Assembly: GCF_018100795.1 (NCBI RefSeq)
Contig: NZ_JAGJDY010000011.1
Span: 99,158 to 163,157, forward strand
Source of the DNA: Alteromonas sp. MMG017
Lineage (GTDB): Bacteria > Pseudomonadota > Gammaproteobacteria > Enterobacterales > Alteromonadaceae
Length of the DNA stretch: 64,000 bases
Direction: 5' to 3'
The translations under genes were made by a program, and so were the position numbers. Positions 55,198 through 64,000 of this stretch are shown here, piece after piece (the stretch's first letter is position 1; each line of letters begins with the position of its first letter). Below the pieces are notes generated by a model that saw only the letters and a program-made list of their open reading frames with translations, did not search any database and had not been told where the DNA came from.

Positions 55198-56052
55198 TTA
55201 CGCGCTGTTTTTTAATCTTGATGTAATAAACTCTGCCAACGTTTTACTAATAACGGGGTGTTGGGTGTCTTGGTTAAATAAACAAATATTCACTCTGCCT
55301 AGCTTTGGCAATTTAGGGTGATTAAGGGGCGATACGTTTTGCGGCAAACTGGAACGGGCAAGGGCGGTAATGCCTAAGCCTTGTTGAATAGCGGCCACTA
55401 GGCCACTTAAGTCTGCGTTGGTGTAGGTAATTTTCCAAGCAAAGGTTTGCTGCTTTAATTGTTCTATAACGCGGCTTCGGTACATACAACCATCAGGGGC
55501 AAGCACCAGCGGAATGCTATCGCCTACTAAAGGGCGGGTGGCATCGCCAACCCACACTATTTCATCTTCAAGAACCACTTCCCCTTCAGTATCTTCATTA
55601 GGGTTTACCAGCGCTAAAATTAAATCGAAATGATCGCGCTGGCTAGGGTGCAGTAAGTCGCGGCTTAGCGAAGAGGTAACCTCAAGGGATACATCTGGGT
55701 AGCGGTTAGAAAATTCACCAATAAGCCCAGGTAGTAGCGTTGATGCAAATTCGTTGGGAATACCCAAGCGTAAACGGCCGCTTAATGGCGCTGGGATCAG
55801 GCTTTTAAAGATGTTGTCGTTAAGCTCTAGTAGTTCTTTTGCTTTAGGATAAAGCCAATTGCCATCGGCGCTAGGTAAGTGCCGTTGCCCTACTTTGGTA
55901 AACAGTTTTCGCTCTAGTTGGGTTTCTAGCTTTTTAATTTGTAGGCTGATGGCTGGCTGAGAGCGACCCAAAAAGTCACCCGCTTTAGCATAGCCGCCAA
56001 GCTCTATAACACTGACAAAGGTGCGCAAATTATCTAGCGACAGCTGCTTCAT
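55198..56052 (-). CDS. LysR-family transcriptional regulator divergent from gcvT
   Basis: 284 residues. N-terminal helix-turn-helix GGYAKAGDFLGRSQPAISLQ and a periplasmic-binding-like effector domain (about 88-280). It is transcribed away from gcvT across a 137-base gap holding a palindrome suited to LysR binding. It is a candidate regulator of the glycine cleavage genes or of the M24 peptidase with which it converges. It is not a recognisable GcvA (E. coli gcvA is elsewhere). Confidence 0.85.
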   Translation of the reverse strand: MKQLSLDNLRTFVSVIELGGYAKAGDFLGRSQPAISLQIKKLETQLERKLFTKVGQRHLPSADGNWLYPKAKELLELNDNIFKSLIPAPLSGRLRLGIPNEFASTLLPGLIGEFSNRYPDVSLEVTSSLSRDLLHPSQRDHFDLILALVNPNEDTEGEVVLEDEIVWVGDATRPLVGDSIPLVLAPDGCMYRSRVIEQLKQQTFAWKITYTNADLSGLVAAIQQGLGITALARSSLPQNVSPLNHPKLPKLGRVNICLFNQDTQHPVISKTLAEFITSRLKNSA

Positions 56053-56083
56053 TAAGATTTGAATTCCTGATGTAGTAAATCGT

Positions 56084-56106
56084 ATACATTACCTTTATAA
56101 ATGTAT
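56084..56106. promoter_or_regulatory. Palindrome between the LysR gene and gcvT
   Basis: ATACATT and AATGTAT are perfect inverted halves separated by nine bases, 31 bases upstream of the LysR start and 84 upstream of gcvT. It contains the T-N11-A pattern of LysR sites. Proposed operator, not proven. Confidence 0.5.
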
Positions 56107-56189
56107 TGATAAGAATTTTCAATTTGTTGTGTGTTATTTCACTCACTATACTCGATAGCGTTTTCTACCCTTACCTAAGAGAAAGTGGA

Positions 56190-57269
56190 ATGTCTAACAC
56201 CACCGCCCTACATGCAAAGCACCTAGAATCTGGTGCCAAAATGGTTGATTTCTTTGGCTGGGATATGCCAATTAACTATGGTTCTCAAATAGAAGAGCAT
56301 CACGCTGTTCGCCAAGATGCGGGCATGTTCGATGTGTCGCACATGACCATCGTTGATGTAAAAGGCACACAAGCTAAAGCATACCTTCAACACCTTCTTG
56401 CAAACGACGTTGCTAAACTTCAAGTAAAAGGCAAAGCGCTATACAGCGGCATGCTTAATGAAGAAGGCGGCGTGGTAGACGATTTAATCGTGTATTACTT
56501 CGATGAAACTAATTATCGCCTAGTAGTGAATTCAGCCACACGCGAAAAAGACATGAACTGGCTAAATAGCAACGCCGAAGGTTTCGACGTATCTATTACC
56601 GAACGCCCAGAGTTCGCCATGATTGCTGTGCAAGGCCCTAACGCCAAAGAAAAAGCGGCTACGCTTTTCAGCGCTGCACAAAAAGAAGCGGTTGCGGGCA
56701 TGAAGCCATTCTTTGGCGTACAAGCTGAAGATTTATTTATTGCTACTACGGGTTACACCGGTGAAGCAGGCTACGAAATTATGGTGCCTACCGCGCAAGC
56801 AGCCAGCTTCTGGCAAGACTTGTTAGACGCAGGCGTTAAGCCGTGTGGTTTAGGTGCACGTGACACCCTTCGTTTAGAAGCAGGCATGAACTTGTACGGC
56901 CAGGATATGGATGAAACCGTTTCGCCATTAGCCGCTAACATGGGTTGGACTATTACATGGGAACCAGCCGATCGTAACTTTGTTGGCCGCAGTGCACTAG
57001 AAGCACAGCGTGAAACCGGTACCGACAAGTTGGTTGGCTTAGTGATGACAGATAAAGGCGTGTTGCGCCACGGTCAAAAAATTAAAACCGAAAGCGGCGA
57101 AGGCATTATTACCTCGGGCACATTTTCACCTACATTAGGCCACTCTGTTGCGTTAGCACGAGTACCTTCAGATGTTGGCGAAACCGTAGAGGTGGAAATG
57201 CGCAAAAAGTGGGTTACAGTAAAAGTGGTTAAGCCCTCTTTTGTTCGCAACGGAAAAAGTGTTTTATAA
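56190..57269 (+). CDS. gcvT: Glycine cleavage system T protein (aminomethyltransferase)
   Basis: 359-residue folate enzyme that transfers the methylene group from H-protein to tetrahydrofolate and releases ammonia. [33 protein letters not shown], and [20 protein letters not shown] are conserved. Start set at 56190 after GAGAAAGTGGA; the frame runs on to 56106 but adds unrelated residues. gcvH follows after 26 bases. No glycine riboswitch is seen in the short upstream gap. Confidence 0.97.
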   Translation: MSNTTALHAKHLESGAKMVDFFGWDMPINYGSQIEEHHAVRQDAGMFDVSHMTIVDVKGTQAKAYLQHLLANDVAKLQVKGKALYSGMLNEEGGVVDDLIVYYFDETNYRLVVNSATREKDMNWLNSNAEGFDVSITERPEFAMIAVQGPNAKEKAATLFSAAQKEAVAGMKPFFGVQAEDLFIATTGYTGEAGYEIMVPTAQAASFWQDLLDAGVKPCGLGARDTLRLEAGMNLYGQDMDETVSPLAANMGWTITWEPADRNFVGRSALEAQRETGTDKLVGLVMTDKGVLRHGQKIKTESGEGIITSGTFSPTLGHSVALARVPSDVGETVEVEMRKKWVTVKVVKPSFVRNGKSVL

Positions 57270-57295
57270 GTTAACAGAGAATAACAGGAACGATT

Positions 57296-57685
57296 ATGAG
57301 CAACATTCCAACAGATTTACGTTACGCATCTACCCACGAATGGGTTCGTCCAGACGGCGACGGTGTTTTCACAGTAGGTATTTCTGAGCACGCTCAAGGC
57401 TTGCTTGGCGATATGGTATTTGTAGAACTACCAGACGTTGGCGATACCGTAAGTACTGGCGACGATATCGCTGTTGCTGAATCGGTAAAAGCGGCTTCAG
57501 ACGTTTACGCGCCTATTAGCGGCGAAGTGGTTGGCGTTAATGAAGACCTAGAAGATTCACCAGAGCTTGTAAACTCAGACCCTTACGGCGATGGCTGGTT
57601 ATTCAAAATTAAAGCAGATGATGCCGAAGAAGTTGAAGGCTTATTAGACGCTGAAGGTTATGAAAACAGCATTGACGAAGAGTAA
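57296..57685 (+). CDS. gcvH: Glycine cleavage system H protein
   Basis: 129-residue lipoyl carrier protein. The lipoylated lysine is K65 in [15 protein letters not shown], and [20 protein letters not shown] at the N-terminus is typical. It shuttles the aminomethyl group between P, T and L proteins; the L protein is probably the lpd product encoded at 25.7-27.1 kb. CAGGAACGATT upstream gives a ribosome-binding site. A terminator follows. Confidence 0.97.
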   Translation: MSNIPTDLRYASTHEWVRPDGDGVFTVGISEHAQGLLGDMVFVELPDVGDTVSTGDDIAVAESVKAASDVYAPISGEVVGVNEDLEDSPELVNSDPYGDGWLFKIKADDAEEVEGLLDAEGYENSIDEE

Positions 57686-57730
57686 TTCGTTAGTTGCTTC
57701 TAAACCGGAGCGTAGTAATCAGTAATTAAT

Positions 57731-57760
57731 AAAAAGGGGCTTCTAATTAGCCCCTTTTTA
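57731..57760 (+). terminator. Terminator between gcvH and gcvP
   Basis: AAAAAGGGGCT / AGCCCCTTTTT perfect 11-bp stem with a seven-base loop, flanked by A and T runs, 45 bases after gcvH and 69 bases before the gcvP start. It could lower gcvP expression relative to gcvTH. Confidence 0.85.
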
Positions 57761-57828
57761 TCTTTACGTTTTTATTTGTGTTTTATCCTGCCTTTCGAGG
57801 CAATACATTGCGAGTGCTTAACAACGTT

Positions 57829-60726
57829 ATGTCGAATACTTCCCCTACATTAGCTCAACTAGAGCAAAAAGACGCATTCATTCGCCGCCACGTAGGCCCA
57901 GGCGAAGAAGAAATTCAACAAATGCTGTCGGCTATTAACGCAACATCGTTAGACGATTTAATTGCGCAAACCGTACCGGCTGGCATTGCGCTACCTGAGC
58001 CGCTTAAAGTAGGCGAAGGGGCAACTGAAGTAGATGCATTAGCAGCATTGAAAGAAGTGGCTGGCAAAAACACGGTTAATCGCTCGTTTATTGGTATGGG
58101 CTACTACGATACCCACGTACCCAATGTTATTTTACGCAACGTATTAGAAAACCCAGGTTGGTACACAGCATACACGCCTTACCAGCCAGAAATTGCCCAA
58201 GGCCGTTTAGAAGCCATTCTTAACTTTCAACAGTTAACCATTGATTTAACCGGCTTAGAATTAGCGTCTGCTTCATTACTTGATGAAGGCACCGCAGCGG
58301 CTGAAGCCATGGCATTGGCTAAACGCGTATCTAAAAACAAAAAAGCCAGCAGCTACTTTATTGCTGACGACGTACACCCACAAACACACGATGTAGTAGC
58401 CACACGCGCTGAAATGTTTGGTTTTGGTATTATTACCGGCCCAGCAAGCGAAGCGGCAAACCACGACGTATTTGGTGCGTTGTTGCAATACCCAAGCACC
58501 ACCGGTGAAGTAACCGACATTTCCGATATTATTGCAGCAGTACAAGCGAAAAAAGGCATAGTAGCAGTAGCTGCCGACCTAATGAGCTTGGTAATGTTAA
58601 AATCGCCCGGTGAACTAGGCGCAGACGTTGCCCTAGGTAGCGCACAACGCTTTGGTGTACCTATGGGATACGGCGGCCCACATGCTGCCTTCTTCGCAAC
58701 ACGCGACAGCTACAAGCGTTCGTTACCTGGCCGTATTATTGGTGTAAGTAAAGATACCCGTGGCCGCCCAGCACTTCGTATGGCGCTGCAAACCCGCGAG
58801 CAACATATACGCCGCGAAAAAGCCAACTCAAACATTTGTACCGCACAAGTATTGCTAGCCAACATGGCCAGCTTTTATGCCGTATACCACGGCCCTAAAG
58901 GCTTAAAAACCATTGCTCAGCGCATACACCGCTTAACCAGTATTTTAGCGACAGGCCTAACGAAGAAAGGTGCTGCCCTTAAGCACAGCACTTACTTCGA
59001 TACCCTAACCGTATTGGTAGATAACAAAGACGCCGTACTAAACAAAGGGTACGAGCACGGGTTAAACCTACGTGCCGACCTAGAAGGCGCAGTAGGGGTT
59101 TCTATCGATGAAACCACTACCAGTGAAGACGTTGCTACCTTGTTTAACGTTATTCTTGGCAGCGACCACGGCCTAAGCGTAGAAGCGCTAGATGCAGAAG
59201 TAACCACGCAGCCTACTAACGCTATTCCAGAAAACCTAGTGCGCACTAGCGATATTCTTACGCACGAAGTGTTTAACCAGTACCATTCAGAAACTGAAAT
59301 GCTGCGTTATATTAAAAGCCTAGAGAATAAAGATTTAGCCTTGAACCACTCAATGATTTCATTGGGTTCGTGCACCATGAAGCTAAACGCTACAGCGGAA
59401 ATGATTCCCGTAACTTGGGCAGAGTTCGGACAAATTCACCCGTTTGCACCACTAAACCAAGCAGAAGGCTATCAAGAAATGATTGCCGAGCTAGCCGAGT
59501 GGTTAATTAACGTAACGGGGTACGACAACCTTTCTATGCAACCTAACTCAGGCGCACAAGGTGAATACGCAGGCTTGTTGGCCATTCAGCGTTACCATGA
59601 AAGCCGCGGCGAAGGGCACAGAAACGTATGCTTAATTCCAAGTTCAGCACACGGAACAAACCCCGCATCTGCGCAAATGGTTAGCCTAAACGTAGTGGTA
59701 GTGAAGTGCGACAACAACGGTAACGTAGACATTGCCGACCTTCGCAAGAAAGCTGAAGAAGTGGGCGATAACTTATCGTGCGCTATGATCACTTACCCAT
59801 CTACCCACGGCGTATACGAAGAAACCATTCGTGAAATGTGTGAAATTGTGCACCAGTACGGCGGCCAAGTGTATATGGATGGCGCGAACATGAACGCGCA
59901 GGTGGGCATTACCTCACCGGGTTATATAGGTTCAGACGTATCGCACTTAAACCTACACAAAACTTTCTGTATTCCACACGGTGGTGGCGGCCCAGGTATG
60001 GGGCCAATTGGTGTTAAGTCGCATCTTGCGCCTTTCTTACCAAACCACACGGTAGTAAATATTGAAACAGCCGGTAAAGACTGCGGTGCGGTTTCGGCAG
60101 CACCATGGGGCAGTGCGTCTATTCTGCCAATAAGCTACATGTACATTAAAATGATGGGCTCGGCTGGCCTACGTAAGGCAACTGAAGTAGCCATACTTAA
60201 CGCCAACTACGTAGCTAATGCCTTAGAAGGGCATTACAACGTATTGTACAAAGGCCAAAACGGCCGCGTAGCGCATGAATGTATTATTGACCTGCGCCCA
60301 TTAAAAGAGGCCAGTGGTGTAACAGAAGTAGACATAGCAAAACGCTTGAACGACTACGGTTTCCACGCGCCAACTATGAGCTTCCCAGTAGCCGGCACGC
60401 TAATGATTGAGCCGACTGAATCGGAAGCTAAGTACGAGCTAGACCGCTTCGTAAACGCCATGATTAGCATTCGCCAAGAAGTGGCGAAAGTAGAAAGCGG
60501 CGAGTGGGATGCTACCGACAACCCACTACACAATGCACCACATACCCTAGCCGATATTTGTGACAACGACTGGAACCGCAGTTACGACCGCAATCTAGCG
60601 GCGTACCCTGCACCAGAAGTACACAGAAACAAATTCTGGCCAACAGTTAACCGAATTGATGATGTATTCGGGGACCGTAATTTGATTTGTTCTTGCCCTA
60701 GTATTGAGAGTTATGTGGAGGGGTAG
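57829..60726 (+). CDS. gcvP: Glycine dehydrogenase (decarboxylating), P protein
   Basis: 965-residue PLP enzyme that decarboxylates glycine and loads the H-protein lipoyl arm. The PLP lysine is in [46 protein letters not shown] and TNPASAQM are also typical of the single-chain form. Start set at 57829 ([20 protein letters not shown]); the frame is open to 57778. It is separated from gcvH by a terminator. It ends at the boundary with the AT-rich island. Confidence 0.97.
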   Translation: MSNTSPTLAQLEQKDAFIRRHVGPGEEEIQQMLSAINATSLDDLIAQTVPAGIALPEPLKVGEGATEVDALAALKEVAGKNTVNRSFIGMGYYDTHVPNVILRNVLENPGWYTAYTPYQPEIAQGRLEAILNFQQLTIDLTGLELASASLLDEGTAAAEAMALAKRVSKNKKASSYFIADDVHPQTHDVVATRAEMFGFGIITGPASEAANHDVFGALLQYPSTTGEVTDISDIIAAVQAKKGIVAVAADLMSLVMLKSPGELGADVALGSAQRFGVPMGYGGPHAAFFATRDSYKRSLPGRIIGVSKDTRGRPALRMALQTREQHIRREKANSNICTAQVLLANMASFYAVYHGPKGLKTIAQRIHRLTSILATGLTKKGAALKHSTYFDTLTVLVDNKDAVLNKGYEHGLNLRADLEGAVGVSIDETTTSEDVATLFNVILGSDHGLSVEALDAEVTTQPTNAIPENLVRTSDILTHEVFNQYHSETEMLRYIKSLENKDLALNHSMISLGSCTMKLNATAEMIPVTWAEFGQIHPFAPLNQAEGYQEMIAELAEWLINVTGYDNLSMQPNSGAQGEYAGLLAIQRYHESRGEGHRNVCLIPSSAHGTNPASAQMVSLNVVVVKCDNNGNVDIADLRKKAEEVGDNLSCAMITYPSTHGVYEETIREMCEIVHQYGGQVYMDGANMNAQVGITSPGYIGSDVSHLNLHKTFCIPHGGGGPGMGPIGVKSHLAPFLPNHTVVNIETAGKDCGAVSAAPWGSASILPISYMYIKMMGSAGLRKATEVAILNANYVANALEGHYNVLYKGQNGRVAHECIIDLRPLKEASGVTEVDIAKRLNDYGFHAPTMSFPVAGTLMIEPTESEAKYELDRFVNAMISIRQEVAKVESGEWDATDNPLHNAPHTLADICDNDWNRSYDRNLAAYPAPEVHRNKFWPTVNRIDDVFGDRNLICSCPSIESYVEG

Positions 60727-60810
60727 GTTGGATGTCGTACTCTAATAAAGTCTGTGACTTTATTTTGGTAGTTTGTGAGTCGAATATAGTTTGTGACTCA
60801 TAAAGAATAG

Positions 60811-60840
60811 AAAAGGTGAGTCTAGTGCTCACCTTTTTTT
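60811..60840 (+). terminator. Rho-independent terminator after gcvP
   Basis: AAAAGGTGAG / CTCACCTTTT stem, seven-base loop, followed by a T run. Just upstream are three imperfect repeats of AGT(C/T)TGTGA(C/G)T (60748, 60768, 60789). Marks the edge between core genes and the island. Confidence 0.88.
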
Positions 60841-60921
60841 GTGGACAAAATTACGGTTTTTGTTAGTTTGTTATTCATAACTCTTTAAAAATTACATGTA
60901 TTTCATAGGTAGGGATAAAAT

Positions 60922-62952
60922 ATGAAAAAAATTGATCTACACCTGCATACAATATCAACACCTAGCGATAGTTATTTTGAGTTTTCTATTGATGCGCTTT
61001 CAAAATATGTTGCTTCAGCAAAGTTAGATTGTATTGCCATAACAAATCACAATACGTTTGATAAAACCCAATACTTAAAAATATGTGAGCACTTAGGAAT
61101 ACTTGTATTACCGGGGATTGAAGTAGATCTTGAGGGGGGGCATATATTAGTGATTTGTGACCCTTCTGAGATAGATGAATTCACAAAGAAATGCGAATTG
61201 GTTAATCAAGATATACCTGATGCTAAAACGCACATAGATTTTAATCGATTTGTTGAAATTTTTGGTGATTTATCTAATTACATTTTGATACCTCATATCG
61301 ATAAATCCCCCGCAATTAATAAGCAAACACTTGATAAGTTTGGTGACTTTTTAGACTGTGGAGAAGTACGTAGTGTTAAGAAGTTTCTTTATGCGATGAA
61401 ACAAGGGGCGAAGTTGCCACCTGTTTTATTCAGTGATTTGAGAGCCAAGGATGGGCTTAAACAGTTCCCTACTAGACAAACATATGTGGTTCTAGGTGAA
61501 CTTAGTTTTCAATCTTTAAAACTTACAATTAGAAATAGAGACAAGTTGTTTCTGTCAGAGCTTGAAGGTAATAGCTTTTTTTCAATACTAGATGGGCGTG
61601 TACAAATCTCGACTGGTCTTAATGTGATTCTAGGGCAAAGATCAAGCGGAAAGTCACATACACTTGATTCGATTTTGGAAGGGGCTTTAGACGAAGAAGT
61701 AAAATATATAAAGCAGTTTGAATTGCTAGAAAAAAGTGAATCTGAAGATGAATCAAAATTTGAAGAAAAGTTGAGAAATGGTAGGCGCTCTTATATCGAG
61801 GATTATCTAAAAGAATTTAAATCTGTTGTTGAAGAAGTTGAGCATATAGATCTTGATTATTCAGATAAGTTAATAGGAAATTACTTAGAATCATTAAAAA
61901 CATTTGCTTTTAATAAAAACCGACATGACTCCTATTCTTCGACTTCAATGTTCAATGAAGAAAAGTTTAAGCCTACAAGCACGGATTCTTTAACAAGCTT
62001 AATTAAGGCAACTCAAGTACTACTAGATAATGTGGCCTATAAAGAGATAGTTGATAAAAATATAGAACGGAATAATTTGGTTAATTTACTATCAGAATTA
62101 GTTAACGAATATAGGCTGCTTTATAAAGTAAATAAGGAAAAGATATTTGTTAATGGGATCGTTAAAGACATTCAGGCGCAATTAAACGTTCAGTCTGCCA
62201 CAACTCCAATCTCAGAAGTTGATTTATACCAGAGTGCAATTGACAGACAAAAGGTGAGAAAGTTTTCAAAAATTTCAGATTCTTTAAGGCAACCAGCAGA
62301 TGAGACTATTGAATATGTTCAGGGGTTTCAGGTTGTAGCTAGAAAAGGCCAATATCGTGGTGCTGGGGAATTGAGAGCCGTGAATAGAAATGTTGGATCG
62401 TTTACTGATGCATATAAATCATACTTTAACCCTTACCAATTCTTACAAACTTTAAAAGAAAACGACTCAGTAGACTCAAGTGATTATTACAGGTTTTTTT
62501 CACGCATTAAGTATGAAGTTTTAAACAGCAATGGTTATAAGGTTTCTGGCGGTGAGCGCTCTGAATTTAGATTACTTCAAAGTATTAAAGATGCTTATAA
62601 ATATGACATACTTTTGATAGATGAACCGGAGTCATCCTTTGATAATATTTTCTTGTTGAACAAAGTAAACAAATTGATAAAGGATTTATCTAAGCAAATG
62701 CCAGTTGTAGTTGTTACACATAACAGTACTGTTGGCGCGTCTATCGAACCTGATTATTTGTTATACACGAAGAAAGAGGTGAAGAATGGAGAGGTCGAGT
62801 ACGACATTTATTCTGGTTATCCAAATGATAAGCACTTAAAAAACCCCAATGGGGAGATTCATCCAAATCATACAATTCAACTTAACTGCTTAGAGGCAGG
62901 CATAGAACCATACAAGGATAGAGGCAAATCATATGAAATACTTAAGAATTAA
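60922..62952 (+). CDS. PHP phosphoesterase / ABC-type ATPase fusion protein (TrlF-like architecture)
   Basis: 676 residues, no signal peptide. The N-terminal PHP domain (about 1-200) shows the metal ligands H7 and H9 (DLHLHT), H43 (TNHNTFD), E67 and H74 (GIEVDLEGGH), H125 (IPHIDKS) and D172 (FSDLRAKDG). An ABC/SMC-like ATPase follows: Walker A GQRSSGKS (238-245), a charged helical insert (about 260-420), signature VSGGERSE (541-548), Walker B ILLIDEPE (563-570) and switch His 600. Such fusions are predicted nucleic-acid or nucleotide phosphoesterases in conflict systems. Codons AGA, AGG and ATA are frequent, unlike the neighbours, suggesting transfer. It overlaps the next gene by 20 bases. 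Confidence 0.85.
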   Translation: MKKIDLHLHTISTPSDSYFEFSIDALSKYVASAKLDCIAITNHNTFDKTQYLKICEHLGILVLPGIEVDLEGGHILVICDPSEIDEFTKKCELVNQDIPDAKTHIDFNRFVEIFGDLSNYILIPHIDKSPAINKQTLDKFGDFLDCGEVRSVKKFLYAMKQGAKLPPVLFSDLRAKDGLKQFPTRQTYVVLGELSFQSLKLTIRNRDKLFLSELEGNSFFSILDGRVQISTGLNVILGQRSSGKSHTLDSILEGALDEEVKYIKQFELLEKSESEDESKFEEKLRNGRRSYIEDYLKEFKSVVEEVEHIDLDYSDKLIGNYLESLKTFAFNKNRHDSYSSTSMFNEEKFKPTSTDSLTSLIKATQVLLDNVAYKEIVDKNIERNNLVNLLSELVNEYRLLYKVNKEKIFVNGIVKDIQAQLNVQSATTPISEVDLYQSAIDRQKVRKFSKISDSLRQPADETIEYVQGFQVVARKGQYRGAGELRAVNRNVGSFTDAYKSYFNPYQFLQTLKENDSVDSSDYYRFFSRIKYEVLNSNGYKVSGGERSEFRLLQSIKDAYKYDILLIDEPESSFDNIFLLNKVNKLIKDLSKQMPVVVVTHNSTVGASIEPDYLLYTKKEVKNGEVEYDIYSGYPNDKHLKNPNGEIHPNHTIQLNCLEAGIEPYKDRGKSYEILKN

Positions 62953-63223
62953 TGAACTGAAAGCTGAGTATTCTATCGATGGAGAGAAATGGAACTCGAT
63001 AGAACAGATAACAAAAGAAGATCTGTTATCAATAGTTGATCATGCATTAGAAAACGAGTTTTTTATGGATGACCCACGAGAGAGTAAAATTGGCAATGAT
63101 GCTCATAAGATAATTTACTCTAATATTTATGAAAAGCTCCTTAAATTGTTTGATGAAAGAAAAGTTTTTAAGGACGAGTGTGATTCACAGTTTAAAGAAG
63201 CATTAGAGAAGTATGCCGAGTAA
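62933..63223 (+). CDS. Small partner protein of unknown family
   Basis: 96 residues, acidic and charged, predicted mostly helical after an initial beta-hairpin-like segment (YLRINELKAEYSIDGEKWNS). I recognise no family. The ATG lies inside the end of the PHP-ATPase gene (20-base overlap), which implies cotranslation and a shared role, for example a regulatory or specificity subunit or an immunity partner; this is inference. Same AT-rich codon use as its neighbour. Confidence 0.75.
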   Translation: MKYLRINELKAEYSIDGEKWNSIEQITKEDLLSIVDHALENEFFMDDPRESKIGNDAHKIIYSNIYEKLLKLFDERKVFKDECDSQFKEALEKYAE

Positions 63224-63274
63224 CTATCTCACAAAGCAAACTACCCGAATTAACCAAAGGATGGATGTAATTTA

Positions 63275-64000
63275 GTGTCTAACCATGATAGTAAAATCGC
63301 TTGCGATACTCACGGCAGTTCTAATGCAACTTTCATTTGCCAACACTTAGCCAGAGGAGAAGGTTTAGGTTTTAATTTGGGTTACGACCCTGATAACCCA
63401 GACGAATTATGCCCTGATGCTTGGTGCGATAAATGTGAAGAAGTATTAGATGCTGAAGGCGAATGGAATGATAAATCAGAAGCCTTCGCTGATATAAAGG
63501 TTATGTGTGAGCATTGTTATGAGGAAATCCGCGATAGAAACTGGATTCAAGATGATGATGTTTACCACAATTTAGTCACTGAAAGTTTTGCCTTTATTGA
63601 ACCTCGCCATAAAGAGTTCCTTGAAAAGTATAATGTTGGCAATTACGAGCGATGGGATTGGTATCAGGAAACAGGAAGGCTTGTGTTTTCAAACAATGGT
63701 ACTCCTGAATTAGAAGCAGATATTCATTTTTCGGGTTCCTATTCAACTGCGTCAGAATCATGGATGTGGGCATGGGCAAACAGTAGTTTAGATGAAAAAG
63801 TGAAAGTGTCTTCTAGGTTAATAAAGGAATTAGGTGAAGATCTTGGTTTGAAACAGTTAGTAACCGGGAGATGGATAGGGACCGAAGTTGATGGTTGGGA
63901 AATGACATCGCTTCTGGCAAAAGCAATTGATGCCATAGGTGTATATCGTACACCAACCAGCAATGGTTTTATCTATATGGCTATAACTGACGTTAGGTGG
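63275..64000 (+). CDS. Zinc-ribbon + DUF6882-like protein (partial, runs off the window)
   Basis: Frame open for 242 codons from a GTG at 63275 (in-frame TAA at 63251, AAAGGA at 63256) to the window edge. The first ~90 residues have cysteines and histidines in metal-site spacing (FICQHLARGEG, LCPDAWCDKCEEVLDAEGE, MCEHCYEEI). The second part, with SESWMWAWANSSL, EVDGWEMTSLLAKAIDAIG and GFIYMAITDV, resembles the DUF6882 family from memory; function unknown. It may be cotranscribed with the PHP-ATPase pair, 51 bases apart. Confidence 0.65.
   Translation, partial: MSNHDSKIACDTHGSSNATFICQHLARGEGLGFNLGYDPDNPDELCPDAWCDKCEEVLDAEGEWNDKSEAFADIKVMCEHCYEEIRDRNWIQDDDVYHNLVTESFAFIEPRHKEFLEKYNVGNYERWDWYQETGRLVFSNNGTPELEADIHFSGSYSTASESWMWAWANSSLDEKVKVSSRLIKELGEDLGLKQLVTGRWIGTEVDGWEMTSLLAKAIDAIGVYRTPTSNGFIYMAITDVRW

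Noticed and set aside
56053..56189. Glycine riboswitch upstream of gcvT
   Set aside because: The gap is only 137 bases and lacks the paired aptamer motifs; it contains divergent promoter signals instead.

Overview
The window reads as the chromosome of a marine gammaproteobacterium in the Alteromonadaceae, most likely an Alteromonas species. The basis is gene order: the end of the division and cell-wall cluster (murC-ddl-ftsQ-ftsA-ftsZ-lpxC) leads into secA, and later an rpiA/serA/ygfA and ygfB-pepP-ubiH-ubiI-gcvTHP neighbourhood matches the E. coli 65-66 min layout with extra genes inserted. The species assignment is inference. Most genes are core housekeeping genes with ordinary, moderate-GC codon use. 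Only the last ~3 kb looks foreign.

Layout. 1-5.6 kb: peptidoglycan precursor synthesis, divisome and lipid A genes, with a consensus sigma-70 promoter in front of lpxC. 5.7-9.9 kb: M23 peptidase, secA and a mutT-type Nudix gene. 10-17.3 kb (minus strand): retropepsin-like protease, nadC, a type IV pilus block (pilA, pilC, pilD, but no pilB), coaE, zapD, yacG, and an aspartoacylase-like gene. 17.3-18 kb: three tandem copies of a structured intergenic repeat; a fourth relative lies upstream of serA. 18-27.2 kb: ampD, ampE, pdhR with its operator, and the pyruvate dehydrogenase operon aceE-aceF-lpd. 27.3-33.6 kb: an unknown small protein, then a LysR regulator divergent from a two-gene RND efflux pump. 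33.7-36 kb: a radical SAM / DNA metabolism gene pair behind a good LexA-box match. 36-40.2 kb: SIMPL, DUF1289, HDOD and two tandem DUF481 proteins.

40.2-46 kb (minus strand): rbsK, a nucleoside hydrolase, a hybrid histidine kinase gene broken by an internal deletion, 5-formyl-THF cyclo-ligase, rpiA and serA. The 6S RNA gene (ssrS) can be recognised upstream of rbsK, detached from its usual partner ygfA. Nucleoside hydrolase, ribokinase and RpiA together form a route from nucleosides to ribulose 5-phosphate. 46.4-55.2 kb: ygfB, pepP, ubiH, ubiI, an exported M28 peptidase, an EamA transporter and an exported M24 peptidase. 55.2-60.7 kb: a LysR regulator divergent from the glycine cleavage genes gcvT-gcvH-gcvP.

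60.9-64 kb: immediately after gcvP the sequence becomes AT-rich with AGA/AGG/ATA codons. It carries a PHP-phosphoesterase/ABC-ATPase fusion, an overlapping 96-residue partner of unknown family, and a zinc-ribbon + DUF6882-like protein cut by the window edge. This is probably the start of a genomic island, and the PHP-ATPase pair is the best candidate here for an undescribed defence or conflict system.
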